Source of the DNA: Albula goreensis | Lineage: Eukaryota; Chordata; Actinopteri; Albuliformes; Albulidae | Length of the DNA: 64,000 bases | Reading direction: 5' to 3' | Assembly (NCBI GenBank): GCA_022829145.1 | Contig: CM040746.1 | Span: 26,720,832-26,784,831 of the forward strand | In this document: piece after piece, positions 36,960 to 57,659 of the stretch | How positions within the stretch are numbered: position 1 is the first letter of the stretch | Layout of the letters: each line of letters begins with the position of its first letter | Notes under the pieces: model-generated | Databases searched by the model: none | Told to the model about the DNA's origin: nothing | The model's input: only the letters and a program-made list of their open reading frames with translations | Position numbers and translations under genes: made by a program

Positions 36960-39180
36960 ATGCACCAATGTACATGCACACACACACATCCATGACTTAA
37001 GAGATATAATCAATCACTATTTATGCATAGAGTGAACGCATGCACTGCATTCACACGTTTACATTTGTATAGAGACGTAACAGACATTTTATCCACACAT
37101 GCACTAATGTAAAGTCACTGAAGTACTATGGCGGATGACATTTTCCACAGCTCTTCATTGCCTTTGGCCCACATCATCTCCCCTTACATTTTGCACTCAT
37201 CTTCCACTCCCCCTTTCCCTTATGCACTCCCTCCCGCATCTTCCCGTTTGTTTTCAAGACATTTTGGACTGCTTTCGCAAGCAGAGCAGAAAGGACATGC
37301 TTTTTTCTGACAACACATCGAATTCTAACACACTGATTGCATTCCAGACCAGCAGCTTCATCAAAGTACTTTGGTTGTGGAAATTAGTGAATCCCTTTCG
37401 ACAGGGTGGATGGGGTTGAAGGGTGCAGGAGAGGAGTGACACCAGGTGCAGGAAGGAGATGAATGTGAATCTGTCAACGTCCTCAGAATAAATACAGATG
37501 AAAAAAAGAGTTTTCAGCTCAAATTTCCTGCTGTTTGTAATTTAACCATGATCTCCCCTCCATGTCTCTCTCTACCTCCACTGTTTGTTCTTTATCACCA
37601 TATCTGTCCATTTTTCAAATAATATTCCCATTAACTCGTCATTAAGGTGTCTTAATGGAGTGTCCTCCCTCATGCAGAGTGCTCATGCTCGCTCCTTGTA
37701 TTGATGACACACACACACACACACACTCACAGTTCTTAGTAAGTTACAGATTCTCTCAATGTTCCGTATTCGTTCCCTCTGTAGAAAAGAAAACAATAGA
37801 AAAGGATTGGATTGGAGAAAGAGTGTGGCAGGTATATAATAATCCAGTCATACATGATAATAGGTATTAACAAAGAAAACAGGTAGATGATACTGATAAA
37901 AATCTAGGGAATGTACAAGAGACATCTTTCACATATTATGTTTACTGCATAAATATACATTTCTGCTTCTTTTATGTTTATATTTTTGTACATATATTTT
38001 AGAATGTATTATAAAATGAAATTTTATAATGTCATTTTATGTGATACATTTTGAACTCCCTTAAAATATATCTCTTATACTCTACAATATTCTTCACACT
38101 GCTCTTGAACCATTTCAGCAAATCCAGTGTGACCATTTGTATGGATTTGAATTTGGATGGTCTTACCGCTCTTGCTGGGTTGCACTGGTCAATAGGATTT
38201 TTGAAGTCTTGGCGAAGGTCATCAAATGCAATGATCTATGGGAAAAGAGAAAGATGAATTTTGTATGATTTGCTGAGACTGTGACTGGTTCTCAGAAGGA
38301 GAGCCACAGGGAGAGGGGGAGACACACACTTGGTATGAAGGGTGATCAGTAAGGCAGTGGGGCATAAAGTTGAATCCCATACAATATAAATAACATGTTC
38401 TGATTCTTTCACATGTCAGTCCTTCACCACTTTCCAAATTATGTCCGGCGACAACACAGTATATGTTTTTATTTTCCCTGACTCTCACCCCATATTTTGT
38501 ACATATTGTTCTCCTTTTTAAACTACTAATATTCTTCCTTCTACTTCCCTCTGTCTATCTTTCTACAAGTGACTTCTGCTTCTGTGCATGTTTCTGTGCA
38601 TGTTTTGTATAATTTTATTCATCTCCCTTTCACAGCAACCCATTGCCTCATTCCCCTACCATTCCCATTCCTCAATATTTCTATTTTTGTCTCCATTGTT
38701 TGTCAGCCTGAATGTTAAAATGAAATACTACGAAAACCTTTATGTCATATATTTAATTACATATATAAATACAATGAAACCATTGCATTTTCCCTTCCTG
38801 TGAATTTATGCTTCATATAATCACAAACATTTCACACACTCTCTCCTCTTTGTTGTAAACAGATGCAGTTGCCATAGTGACTGAACGAGCACTTAAGTGG
38901 GTGCCATGGTTACTACTGAAGTGAACAACCAATCCCATTGGGTGAAAGCTTTAGAGATAGACAGAGAGACAGAGAGAGAGAGAGCTGGGCAGATGGAGGG
39001 GGGTGTGGAAGCACAATTATGTTTTGATAAGCATTTTCAATCACACAGCTTGTTACTGAAACAGATGCTGACACACACACATACACATACATGGCCAGAC
39101 ACATACAATGTCACTCCAGCTAAAGATTTTATTTATTGTTCAGTGCTTGTTCTTGGTTCAGTATTGTGTGCACACACAGA

Positions 39181-39218
<38 letters not shown>

Positions 39219-39910
39219 ACACAAAATGGTTGTGGAATTTTAAAAAATGAACACTGAGTACTTATTATTCAATTGAAAAAGTAACACAAGTAACACATTC
39301 CGAGTAACACATTCAAAGTACATTATATTCATCATATTCTGCAAATTATCAGGAATATTTTTTGTTAAATTGTTAAATTCATTCAAATTTCTAAACTGAT
39401 CTTAGAAATGTGTTTATTTAAGTTTACTGTAGGACTGGAAAACCTCAGATCAGTCTTCATCCAATGCTGATATGTAAACATGAAGAGCTCTTTCCAGTAA
39501 CATGTAAGAAAAGCTGATTTTCCATACAGCTATGAGTCAGTACTGTCTGTCAGGGCAGTAGCCATTTGAAACAATGGTTAAGGTAATTTCCCATTCAAAT
39601 AATCACTGCACTAATCAAAGCTGTAGAACTGCCAAGGCTAAAATAAGCATGTGCACAGTTGGAAATGAGTCAGAATAGCTTTATGAAATCTGTTGTCTTT
39701 TCTCAAATTTACATCCACAACATTGCCAAAATGACTGGAATTATACCTCAGAAAGAGGAGCTGTTCTATATGACTCTGCTTTACAAACACATGCAATATT
39801 CATTTCTACCTTGTGCTGTCTTTATGCCTGTGCAAATTTCACTCATCATTTTCCCTTCTGGTACTCAATGTTCTTTTTTCTGTTTCACGCACACACACAT
39901 ACACACACAC

Positions 39911-39953
<43 letters not shown>

Positions 39954-40146
39954 TTAACTGAGACTTGCAAACACACTGCTGTTAAACTGTTGAACATACA
40001 CATACATATTAAGATGACATATCTTAAACAGTCACAAATATAGATAAACAGCTGACACTGTATAATGTGAATGGAACACACACAGCCGTTAAATGAGTTT
40101 TAAAATGTATTATTTGGTGATGTGTGTGCACATAGCTGTTGAACAG

Positions 40147-40243
<97 letters not shown>

Positions 40244-42027
40244 CACACACATTTGGTGTGTATGACTGTCTATATATGGTCATACATGTGTAAGTGCTTT
40301 ATGCACAAACATCTATGAAGCATCATGGACCTATGCATTTATTGCACCTTATCACAAAATAGTAGGTAACACATCAAAGATATGCAAGACTGTACAGTAG
40401 GGCCAAGAACAGCTCAGTGCTTCTGCAGTGTAAATGTGTTTAACAGCCTCAACAATCAGATCCAGTATGTAACCCATAGGTATACAGTGTGTTCACTCTC
40501 TGTCATTACTTCATTCAGTTTGTCAGGCCAAGGAAGGTCCAGGCCATACCACTGGCAGCTGAATTAAAAACTAGACGAGATTATCCCAATGTCAATAGCA
40601 TGAAGCAGCTTCAAAAACAAAATATATTTCCCAATTAGTTCACAATCAGTCAATTTAATCTGTATTTCTGTTCTGGATACCTAATACACAACTATCATGT
40701 GTGAATATAATCTGATTGTTCTGTGGATGATAGTCCACAGCAGTCTGCCAAAATGGCACAGAAGTGTTTGCTTAGCATTGCTCTTTCATATCATGGCCAT
40801 GCATCATATCCTCATGTTTATGTTCTGGCAACAAACTTTTTCAAATCATCAACCCATTGGCTGCAAATGTGAACTTTCTTCTCTCCTTGTAATATGTCCC
40901 TGACTTTGAGCTTCACATGGATCAAGAAAAAGATTGAATAACTTTGTAAGGGCCAAGGAGTCTACAGCATGTCCTCATTTACTTTACATCACTGGGATGA
41001 CATCAAGACTGTTGTGCCTAATGGAAGAAAACAATAACTACACATTTTCAGAGGACAACTACAAAGTGTGCAACTGTTCAAAAGCAGTCTGTATTTCGCC
41101 TTGGTTTGTAAATAAACTATCTACATATAAAACATATTGTGTTTGTTCTAGTATTTTCTTCAACTCCTTGTTCTTTGCTGGAGTGAAGGAAACTTAGATG
41201 CCAATGTGACACGTATAAACATACAAGGGATGTGAATCCCACTTTTTCTTCCCCACAGGTCTTCCCCCACATGCCTGTGTTACCTCAGAGAAAGGATGTC
41301 ACTTCACTTGAACATTCAAACACAGCCTGCACTTTCCTGGTAATATCCTTGGTAAATGTCTCTATCATTCTCATTATTTAACATTACGTTGAATACCCTT
41401 AATTCTAACTGAAAGTACAACTGTTCTGATGGAGTCTGTCTCTGATTGTCAGATAGTTTGGTTTCTCTGAGAAGACTCATCTCTCACTGCAACAAGTTTG
41501 CAGTCCCAACATTAAGACTTTGTTATAGTAGTATATTTGTTATAATGTTATTATGTTCAAAGGCTTTGATCATAAAATGGATCAAAATAGATTATGTCAT
41601 ATTTTCATGAGCCTTCCATTAGATACACATGATGACCTGAATTACATATGCATCATATTCTTTCTGTCTCTCTGTATCTGTATAAGGCCTGGTCTGATTA
41701 CATTCAGAATCACCACCAAATGACCTTTGCAGATTCCCAGGTATTGACATGTAGTCTACCGTGCCTAATTGACCAGACCGTGTTTGCTTTTTAACACCAG
41801 GACTGTTTCTGACCTCAGCTGTAATGCTGAAGCAGTCAGCTGATCAATGTTCTTCACCCTCAGCACTGCCTATTGTTGTAGCTCATGTTTTGGTTTGTGC
41901 AGTGCATGTCAGCATGTTTGTGTTCATGCCATAAATAGCTACTCACGTGCCAGATGATGAAGAAGATGAGGGAGGCGCACAGCACGAGTGTGAGCATGTA
42001 GCAGAAGGCGGCAAAGGTGAACGCCAT
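35269..42027 (-). CDS. cnih2: Cornichon family AMPA receptor auxiliary protein 2
   Basis: CNIH2 is a multi-pass ER/Golgi membrane protein that escorts AMPA-type glutamate receptors and stays with them at synapses as an auxiliary subunit. Six coding exons lie on the minus strand: 41947-42027 (ATG 42027-42025, in a strong CAGCCATGG context), 38167-38235, 37731-37778, 36780-36892, 35984-36127 and 35269-35296 (stop TAA 35271-35269). They total 483 bp, or 160 residues, exactly the human CNIH2 length. Exon 1 encodes the first membrane helix ([20 protein letters not shown]). Exon 2 carries [17 protein letters not shown], exon 4 [13 protein letters not shown] and [13 protein letters not shown], exon 5 [20 protein letters not shown], and the 28-bp exon 6 [17 protein letters not shown] residues and AAEWVTLG favour CNIH2 over CNIH3. 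Residue 66, at the end of exon 3, is Thr, where human CNIH2 has Lys. Confidence 0.95.
35830..35936. repeat. (GATA)n/(GACA)n compound tetranucleotide repeat in cnih2 intron 5
   Basis: Blocks of GATA, GACA, GATA, GACA and GATA units run for about 107 bp between cnih2 exons 5 and 6. This is the Bkm-type repeat composition known from many vertebrates. Confidence 0.95.
36522..36548. repeat. Poly(A) run in cnih2 intron 4
   Basis: 27 consecutive A residues. No retroelement body was recognised beside it. Confidence 0.9.
36929..36960. repeat. (CA)n microsatellite in cnih2 intron 3
   Basis: CA dinucleotides with one AAA interruption, starting about 37 bp upstream (in minus-strand terms) of cnih2 exon 4. 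Confidence 0.85.
37707..37725. repeat. Short (CA)n run abutting the cnih2 exon 3 donor
   Basis: On the minus strand the donor GTGAGTG of exon 3 runs straight into (TG)n, so the splice site lies at the edge of the microsatellite. Confidence 0.8.
39182..39222. repeat. (CA)n microsatellite in cnih2 intron 1
   Basis: CA dinucleotides with one TA unit. Confidence 0.9.
39889..39950. repeat. (CA)n microsatellite in cnih2 intron 1
   Basis: CA dinucleotides with small interruptions. Confidence 0.9.
40150..40241. repeat. (CA)n microsatellite, about 45 units, in cnih2 intron 1
   Basis: A pure run of CA dinucleotides of about 90 bp. Confidence 0.95.
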
Positions 42028-48990
<6,963 letters not shown>

Positions 48991-48995
48991 TCACC

Positions 48996-51900
48996 ATGGT
49001 AACCTATAAAGCAGAAGTGACCACAGGAACCATTCTGAATGCCAACACAATGAATAATGTCTTCATAAAGCTCGTTGGCACTGAGGGAGAGAGTGATCCG
49101 CCCATGCTCTTCAACTTCAAGGCAGTCTTCTGTCAAAGTTCGATAAGTCATTGGCAGTCTCCAACCAGTTATTGCATTTCTGAAACATACCTCTGGCAAC
49201 ATTGAGATGTTGTAAGTCTGGTAGGAGAAACTGATGATAATTTGGTACACAAACGTCTTTCCTGTAAGTTCACATGTGCTCATTTAATTGTCTAGCTACC
49301 AAAAAGAAGTAGTCAGGTGATGTAATTTGTCAATTTCCTAAATACACTGTAGAACCCTTCGGACCATGACCCGCTGAACTGAATTTTGTATAACATTCAT
49401 CAATGTAAGATACATTAGCAATACCAGTGTTTCATGAGCCCTCACCACAACATTGGCACAGAAGACTGAACAAACAACATGTTTGTATAACATGACGGTA
49501 TTAGATAGCAGGATAATTAACATATACTAATCTTTCTCAAAAAGCCTTTTCCTTACTAACGTAGTTACTCAAATCTGTATCCCACTAAACATGTCAAGCA
49601 TTAAGAAAAAAGTGTCTTTGTTTCTCTGAGGTGCAACTGTTAAATGTTTTAAGCAGAGTTTAGTAGATTTTTGTTAAATGTTAACAAACTGTGATGGCTG
49701 TGGGGATGTGTCGGCATGGTGGGGTGGCGCAGAGACGCAAAGGCACAAGAGTTGAAGGGAAAGGTCACCTAGTCCGCTTTACTGAACAAAAATTCAACCA
49801 CAAACACAAAACCGCAGCCAGGGAATCACTCGTGGTAAGCATCGTCCAATAACTAAAAAATGTTCACAACAAAAGCAAGGAGGCACTCAGCTGGAGGCAA
49901 CTGCGGGCTGGGGTACAGATTTCAGCCTGGGGTACAGCACTAGTCAGCTCAACTGGAGATGCACCTCCTAGACTGGAGAAGGAGTTCTTCCCGAGGTTTG
50001 GGAAGGGACGGCTTTTGAGAGCTGGTAATCAACTCAGAATAGGGACTGGTCCTGATAGATATTCTGTTCAGGTGCATGTCCTTAGGAATTTTCCTGCAGC
50101 CAGCTCCGCTCTCCGAGGTCATGATGGTTTGGCTGCATGCCCATCGCTGTCCTGGGTGCTTAAGCCTTCCTCCTGGAGGTGGTTTGGGATGGATGCTAAA
50201 TGTGGGGAGCCGCTGTGCGGTGGAAACTCCCCTACCCCCGCCACTGTACCCAGTCCTCTTAATTGGTTTAAACTGTAATTTTGATTTAGAACATATACAA
50301 TGAGAAGTAAACCAACATGGCTCATCTTTGTAATTGTAAATTAAGGAATCTTATCCTTTAGCAATCTTTTTATTTTAATTGCTATATCGCCGCCCATCTC
50401 CCTTTCTCCCTTGCACACATGCACAGACTAGTTGAACTGAAACTGAAGGAGCTGGTAGACTGCAAGAAACCCTGGACTTCCCTGAATGACATTCACGGTG
50501 TATTCTGCAACAAAAGGACTGAAATCTCAGGAAAGTGGCTTTTGAATTGTTTGCACTGCAACCATCTAAGTTTTGAGGACCAAAGCCTAATATCTCATTA
50601 TGTTCTATGTTCACAAAAAGTAACAGCAACCCCAAACATCCTGTTTTTCCTTGCCACATTATGTACCCTCTGAGAGATGAAACCTTTGTACCTTTTCAAT
50701 GAGTTAACAGTGCAGTGCATATCTCCCTACAGATTATGTCCAGGACCACTGGAAGGAAGATGATTTTTTTGGGAATCAGTTCCTGACTAGTGCCAACCCC
50801 ATGGTGATCCGCTGCTGCACTGAGCTTAACTGATGAAATGGTGCAGCCATTTCTAAAGAAAGGGACCTGCCTTTCCACTGAGCTTCAGGTAGGAATAGCC
50901 TGTGGGCCCCTGCCCTGGTGAAATTTAACAGGGCAGGGAGATACAGTCTGCATATGGCTGACTGCCAGCAAACAGTATTATTATTGGCACTAACAGTAAC
51001 AATTTCAAGACACTGTTCTGCTAGTTAAGGCTCGCAATTCTGAAACTTGTATTTGATGTTTTCTGTCTCCTTAGCTGCTGATCCGTCATACCTGCTACAC
51101 CCTGCAGATTAACCACATGGCCCGGCTCTTCCTGATTGGAGAAAATGGGTCAATCACTTAGGTATAAACTCTAAGGTAAAGCACATAAAATGTTTTATTG
51201 TCTTTAAATATGTTCCTTGGTGATTGAATAAATTGCCAGTTAATGTTCTGATTCTGGCCTGGTAGTTCTCATTGATGCTTCATTTAAAATCTGGACAAGT
51301 GGTTGTGGTAGTTCTAAAAAAAACAATTCTGTTTTTGTCTTTTCCAGTTTGCTGCCACAAGAGGCGAAGGGTGAATGTGATCCTGAAGAGTGCCTTTGCA
51401 TCACTGACTTACAGCTCCCTCTGCCTGCCAGAGGACATCACTGCACGTGGGTTCGAGTTTGTGCCCAGATTCTACTACAGAGACGATGGACTGAAGCTGT
51501 GGGACATCATCAACAGGTGGCGCTGCAGCTCAACACATCTGTGTTTCTCTCAAGGCCATTGGTGGAGCACTGATCAGGGCTCTGGGCTGATGATGGGGTG
51601 TTCTCTGTGACTGTGTGCAGGTATGTACAGGGCATGGTGCAGCACTATTACCCCAGTGATTCTGATGTGCAGCAGGACACAGAGCTGCAGAGCTGGATCA
51701 AGGAGATCTTCACTCACGGCTTTCTGGAGCAGAGCAGCACAGGTCAGACAATGGTGATTGGGTTAGCCTCTAAATCAATCACCTGAATAAAATGCTGTCT
51801 AGTCATTACTCCCACATTTCTTTTTGAGTTCAGATGTAGCTGTTGTTGTTGCCATCAGTTGGAAAAGGTGAGTAAGGGCTCCAAAACTGATATTTTGCCA

Positions 51901-52892
51901 AGGGAATCTGTTGAATAAATGCGTCATTCAGAATGCAGGGTTGAATCTCTTGTGAGAAATTTGAATACCACCCAGTGGTAAACTACATTTACCTTAAATA
52001 AAGCACCCAAACGGAGTTACGAGGGCAGGATCCTCTCTAGAGGAATAAGTTCTACCTCCAAGCTCTTAGCTCTACCAAGCAGTCACAACCCATAGTCTTA
52101 TGGCACAGTGGAATACATGCACCTTTGTACCATAGGTATCCCTTCAGCTTTCAAGGCAGCAAGTGAGATGATTAAGTTCCTCACTATGGTGATCTTCACA
52201 GTGTCAGGACAACATGCTGCAATAAATAGTGGCCAGGTAAGCTGACAGACTCAAAATACAGAAACAGTTTAATCCCACTTCATCAAGCCTTTGTGCTGCT
52301 GGTATATTGGAGACAGGACTGTATGGTGTACATACTGTCATATTCCATCTGAAGAGTTAAGTTTAACATTTTACACCCATGTATGATGTGATTCAACACA
52401 CAAAATCAAAATATTTTGTTTTTGCAAAGATTTGAATGCACTGAGTAAATAAATTACTTTTTATATTGTAGTTTAATATATAGTAGTTAAAAGGTTAGTA
52501 TTGCAATTTGTGAATTTGTGCAATATACAGTAAATATTCAAAATGAACACATTTTCTCCTTCACAGTATGACTTTGGCAGTTGGATGCCAAACAAAACTT
52601 TCTCATTGCAACAATTTCTACAACATTCTTAACATAGTAAAACACTGACATGTATTTAAAATGATATCATGTCTTGAAGTGTCCTCATGTTCTTATATTC
52701 CCTCAATTTCAGGTCCCTCTGGGGGTTCACCCTGAGGAGCACTTCAGTGAGGTTGTCCCCTGCAAAATTATTCAAGAACTACAAGCAGAGCTAAAGCTTC
52801 TGAGTGAAAAAATCAAGAGAATAAACAACACACCGAAACTGCCATACCCATACTTGTGCCCAGAGGAAGTAAAGAACGGCGTGGCCATCTGA
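48996..52892 (+). pseudogene. Arachidonate lipoxygenase pseudogene (ALOX5/12/15/E3-like)
   Basis: Exon relics lie in order: a PLAT-domain start at 48996 (MVTYKAEVTTG, FIKLVGTEGES) that loses its frame after about 49120; KKPWTSLNDIHGVFCNK at 50425-50528, whose donor reads GGAAAG instead of GGTAAG; 50733-50888 (HWKEDDFFGNQF) with a frameshift and stop at 50831; 51075-51161 (LLIRHTCYTLQIN) ending in TAG; 51348-51516, with one base missing before the TGA at 51372; 51621-51742 and 52136-52236 ([13 protein letters not shown]), both open; a fragment, YDFGSWMPN, at 52567; and the last exon 52713-52892, ending PEEVKNGVAI with the C-terminal isoleucine that binds iron in this family. Only about 190 bp separate the relics at 50888 and 51075, so the exons carrying the first pair of iron-binding histidines are gone. 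Catalysis is not possible. The exact paralogue is uncertain. Confidence 0.88.
49690..50275. repeat. Unclassified GC-rich insertion inside the lipoxygenase pseudogene
   Basis: About 590 bp of clearly GC-richer DNA lies between the first and second exon relics, where N-terminal lipoxygenase exons would be expected. It encodes none of them. Both ends contain a GTGGCG word in inverse orientation, which is too short to prove terminal repeats. It is perhaps a solo LTR or a non-autonomous DNA transposon. Confidence 0.35.
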
Positions 52893-55800
52893 ATTGATTT
52901 TGGTGGCAGCTGTTCCATTAAATCTCCACATAGCATAGGAGAATTCTTCTCATGCACTAGTATTACTTTTTACTCAGAGAAAGGATACACTCTACGAAAT
53001 TAGTCTTTTATACATGTGTGATACATCAAAATATTAGAAGGGAAGTATGTATTTGTAATTGACAATTCCCCTACATACGTACTGTTTAAATTAGATTATT
53101 CAAAATAAAAAATACATGTATTTGCAAAAATGAAGGGCAGATAAAACATCCATGGTTCTTGTTTATCAGGTGTGCATAACAAAAATGCTAACATAAAACT
53201 GCACTTTTAAGGTAAACAGGTATTGAACTGATTTTCATCTTCAATGCTCATTTGCCTTTGATAAATGTTGCAAAAGAACAAATGTTTCAACCCATTCATT
53301 GAACAGTTGTTCCAACCTCCAGATTTTTTTCAGTTAGGCATGACCGATCATCTCAAAGATTCATCAGTCTTCTTTTATTTACTGTTTTGATGATTGAAAG
53401 ACACTGATATCCTGCCTTTAATTAGTGACTGCAATCAGCTGGTGAGGCTAAGTTTCCTGTGTTGTAATCCTGTGAGTTGTTTTAACCAATCAGGCCAACT
53501 AAGCACTACGTATAGTTATGGGTCCTGTTTGGTGTCTGTCTTCAAGGTGTACATTCCAATATTCCCCCGAATTTTGCCAGTCATGTCAGAATAGCTTATT
53601 CCCACTTTAAATTTCCACTTATTAAAGGCAGAAAAGATAGGAAAACAACAGTTGCCATTCATTTATTCAATAGGTGTAAAATATTCCACTCCACAACTTC
53701 TGACTCAGAAGGCAGGGGCTGCACCAGAACACGTTTGGTCTAATTATAGACTAGGGAGACGAAACACTGAAATTATAAACAAAAGGCTGAATTGCAGACA
53801 ACATAGGTGTGTAACACCACCATCATCCCCCAAGAACAACTATTTAAGGACTAAAAAGATTACCAGGACTGCTTAGGAGACTGTCCTGGCATGACTTCAC
53901 ATATTCCAGGAGCATACCTAAAAATTGATTTTTCCATTTGGAAAAGTGTCCTGATACCACAGTGTGAACTTAAGGTGACTCTAACACCCAGTTCACAAAC
54001 TCAGGCACAGGTGCCACGACCACACAATGGAGCTCCTACAGACACCCCTGTCATAACTAACCATAGCCAGAAATATCAATCCCTCTTGACCCCTGCACCA
54101 CATTCACTTAAACAAGATGATCCTGGCCTTTCCCCATGTCCCCCCCAAGGTTTTAAAACACCTGTACATCTTAAACATTCCCACAAAAGTTCTCTCCCTA
54201 CTGATAACAGCAATTCCATACATTCACTCCAAAAATTACATAACATTACATTAAAGGACATTTGTTAGATGCTCTTATCCAGAGCGACTTACAAGGCAAA
54301 GTGCATAAGAATGGTACAAAAAGTGCAAAGATGACCCTAGAGAGGGGTAAAGTCCCAAGTGCCAAAGGTGATCGAATAGATTAGGACTCCCCTACCAACT
54401 ATCTAAAGAGAAAGTAAACAACAGCCTAAGTTAAAACCAAATCAGTTAAAACAAGAGCAATAAGGGTAGAGACATTACAAAGAGCAAGGGAGGGGAGGGG
54501 AGAGGTGCAGCCTGAAGAGGTGAGTCTTCATTCTGCGCTTGAAGGTGGCCAGTGTCTCTGCTGTTCTGACCTCCACGGGAAGGTCATTCCACCACCGGGG
54601 GCCAAGACAGACAGCAGACATGATCTGGAAGTCATGAAAAATAACACAAAATGAATATGAAAAATAATAGTATTATTGAGGTCAAAGGAAAATTTGTATC
54701 ACATGGGACATAAAATTGGTTCTTTGGTTTGATTGAACTACCAGAAAAAAGGCCAATGTATAAAATAACTTTCAGATCGTGATAACAACAGTGAGACTCT
54801 TCTTCAGTGAAACTGGGCATAGTTGACAAATACTGATTTCCAGTTCAGTCTAAAAGATCAATTCAGTTTACAAAACTCCCATGAATGCGTTAAGCCAAAG
54901 TAGTGAGTGGCATTGCTGTTAAGACTCAAATGTTTTAACCTCCAGTCCTTCATTTGTATTTCAAACAATAAGGGAACAGTCATTCTTTCTAGGTACAAAC
55001 ATCTTGAGATCTTTGCCATCAGCGATTATAGCATTGCTATGCTAATCTAATTACACATTGAAGTATTGATGGCATTTTTTGCTGAGTTTAGCTTTATCTT
55101 TATCTATAACCCCCACAATGCACAGAATTAATTGCCACTAACTTGCCTTTGACATGCAAAATAAAGTAAATACAACAGTGGCATTGGGTAGGTTTGTGTC
55201 ATAATTTGTAATTTGTTATTTTGACCTGAATCAGGTCAAAATAAAGGCAATAAATGGGTTGAATATGATTTGAACTACCACTACTCTTTGGCTCTTTTGA
55301 GAGACACGGCATGTTTTGATCACTTAACAACTGAGCACTTTAAGACATCAATAATAAATGCAGATGATTTCTGTTAGTGATTGCGTTAAGGCAGGGACTG
55401 CACTGCCAGTGCTGAATGCTTAATGGATTAAGAACTCTCATCTCTGAAATTGATTGTGGAGTTACATGAATATTTTTTTTTAACTCTGAGACTTGTACCA
55501 AAAGTAATATTTTTACTGTGCATTCCAAGGGAAATGTGATAGGAGCATGAATTTAGAGGAATGGTAGAGGATCATAACAGGATTGAAAGTCCCAACATGT
55601 GAAATTTCGACCATTTTCTTTAATTTTCCTGGGGATAGAAAATGAATGAGTAAGTCAAAGTAGGAGAAGTCAGAGAAGAAGAAAGTAAGGTGAACCTCAG
55701 CCTCTATCTGACCAATGTTCATGTATTCTAAATTGTGGAAACAAAGTCTGAATCCTGAATCAAAAACTACAGTCTGATAAGTGAAATATGGGGAAGTTGC

Positions 55801-57659
55801 AGTGTATTCTCTTTCCCAGCAGAAGTAGTGTTGTCATTTTCAATGACACTTTCCTCTATCTGGTTTACTGAACTAAATGAACTGATACTGCACACAGATT
55901 CTGATACAAATAACTGGCGATGTGTGCCCTAAGTACAATATAAACCAAAATGAGATTGATTAATATTGGTATGAACACCTGCTGTCATCCAGAATTACAA
56001 TGGGTCTACATACGAACATAAAGAAAGGCACTGTATAGAATGATCAATTGTCTGACATAAAGTACAGAAAAATTCATAAGGTGAGTACATAGAACAAGTT
56101 AAACCAAGGACATGAATAACGGTCATATCTGCAGGTACAAATAGCACCACAATGGCAGAAACAAGACAGCTACAGATGATGAGAGTGAGTGAGTCAAGCT
56201 GTAGCAGAAGTTTGTCTTTGTAAGGAAGTTACCTCCCATGCTGTCATAATGCCTGTGGGTTTTCAGTAATTACCAGATATTACAAAACCTGGATTGTGAA
56301 ATGTGTGTTTCTGTGTATAAAATGTTTAATATCTTTGAGTCTTTGTGAGAGGCTGTGTGCTTACTAAGATGCTTGGTAAAAGAATAAATTACCAACAGAA
56401 TAAGATGTAACACCAAGACACAGTATCATAGAAATGCATACCTTAAAACTGTAAATGGAATAAATGCAGAATCTATGGTTTTGGAAGCATGTTTTTATGG
56501 ACTGAACATTGGATATTGATTGATTATATTTATTGAGTATGGCAGCTTCTAAACCTTTGTTATTATGATAGCCATCACATAACAGAACCCCAGGAAACTG
56601 GGTCCCTTAATTCAACAATATCTGGCCTCAAAATAAAATTTCAACAATATTGTTTAATTTAACAATTTTGCTGGCAGAAGTAAACTCTGAGTGTGGGAAG
56701 CTCCCATTGTCTACTTCTGGGGATGTGAAAACCACATTGCACCACAAATGATGTACTCATATATTTAGTAATGAGTATTTGGACCACTTCAATGATGCCA
56801 CTGAATGTTACAACACATCAAAATATGATGCATGACAAAAAATGAATTCAGTTTAACTGTGTCATGAAAAAATTATCTTGGGATGTGGCACCATGTCTTG
56901 TCTGTTAACTTGCTACTTTTGTTGTTAAAGAAACATTGATTATGTATACACCAGCCATCTACATTCTTTATATAAGGTCTGTAAATTGTTTTCAGTTTAA
57001 ATTGTCTTCCCTCTATCATTTTATATGAAAATCTGAATAAAAAGGGCCAATTCCTGTTGGAGTACATCTTACATCCAGATGTGTATTTTTTCCAAGACAA
57101 AATTAACAACCAGATGGAGGATCATATGATCCAGCTTACCATGTGTACTACTGCTTCTGAATAGAGAACACATCTGCTTGACAGGAAGGAGTAGTTCCAA
57201 TTCAACAAAGCAGCAGTCATCTATTGTCCCTTTCAAAAAATATTCAGAACCTTGCAGAGTTTCCACATTTTTTTTTTTTACCTTTACAATTTACTGTGTG
57301 ACAGTATTTCACAACAGTTTTATATAGGGATATTCTGTGACCTCCATCTTACTGATCTATAAAATTTTTCCAACTACACTGAGTTATTTGGTGGACCCTT
57401 GGCCATAATGGTTGCCTCTTTGCTTGAAATTCATTAGCAACCTGACTGAGGGACCTTGCAAATATGTGTGAATTTAATATAATTTGTGTTTTATAAAATC
57501 ATGCAAACTGTTATTGCACACAGATAGTGGCTTATCTGTTACTTGTGTGAAGTTGATGAAAATTCTAATAAGATTCAATACATACAATACAAAGGTCGAA
57601 GTGGCAAAAACAGGTACAGTATTGTAATTTGACAAGAGAGTCAGTTGACAAGAAAGTTA
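52893..57659. other. Intergenic, gene-free
   Basis: AT-rich DNA lies between the lipoxygenase relic and ehd1. The only recognised item is the dispersed repeat at 54236-54635. Short open frames show no family resemblance. Confidence 0.5.
54236..54635 (+). repeat. Dispersed fish repeat with the CTCTTATCCAGAGCGACTTA core
   Basis: The left part carries GATGCTCTTATCCAGAGCGA, a core widely present in dispersed repeats of many fish genomes, preceded by ACATTACATTAAAGGACATT. The right part carries the usual companion block, with GGTGAGTCTTCATTCTGCGC and a CCACCACCGGGGGCCAAG-like end. No protein is supported. The class name (SINE or DNA element) is left open. Confidence 0.65.
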
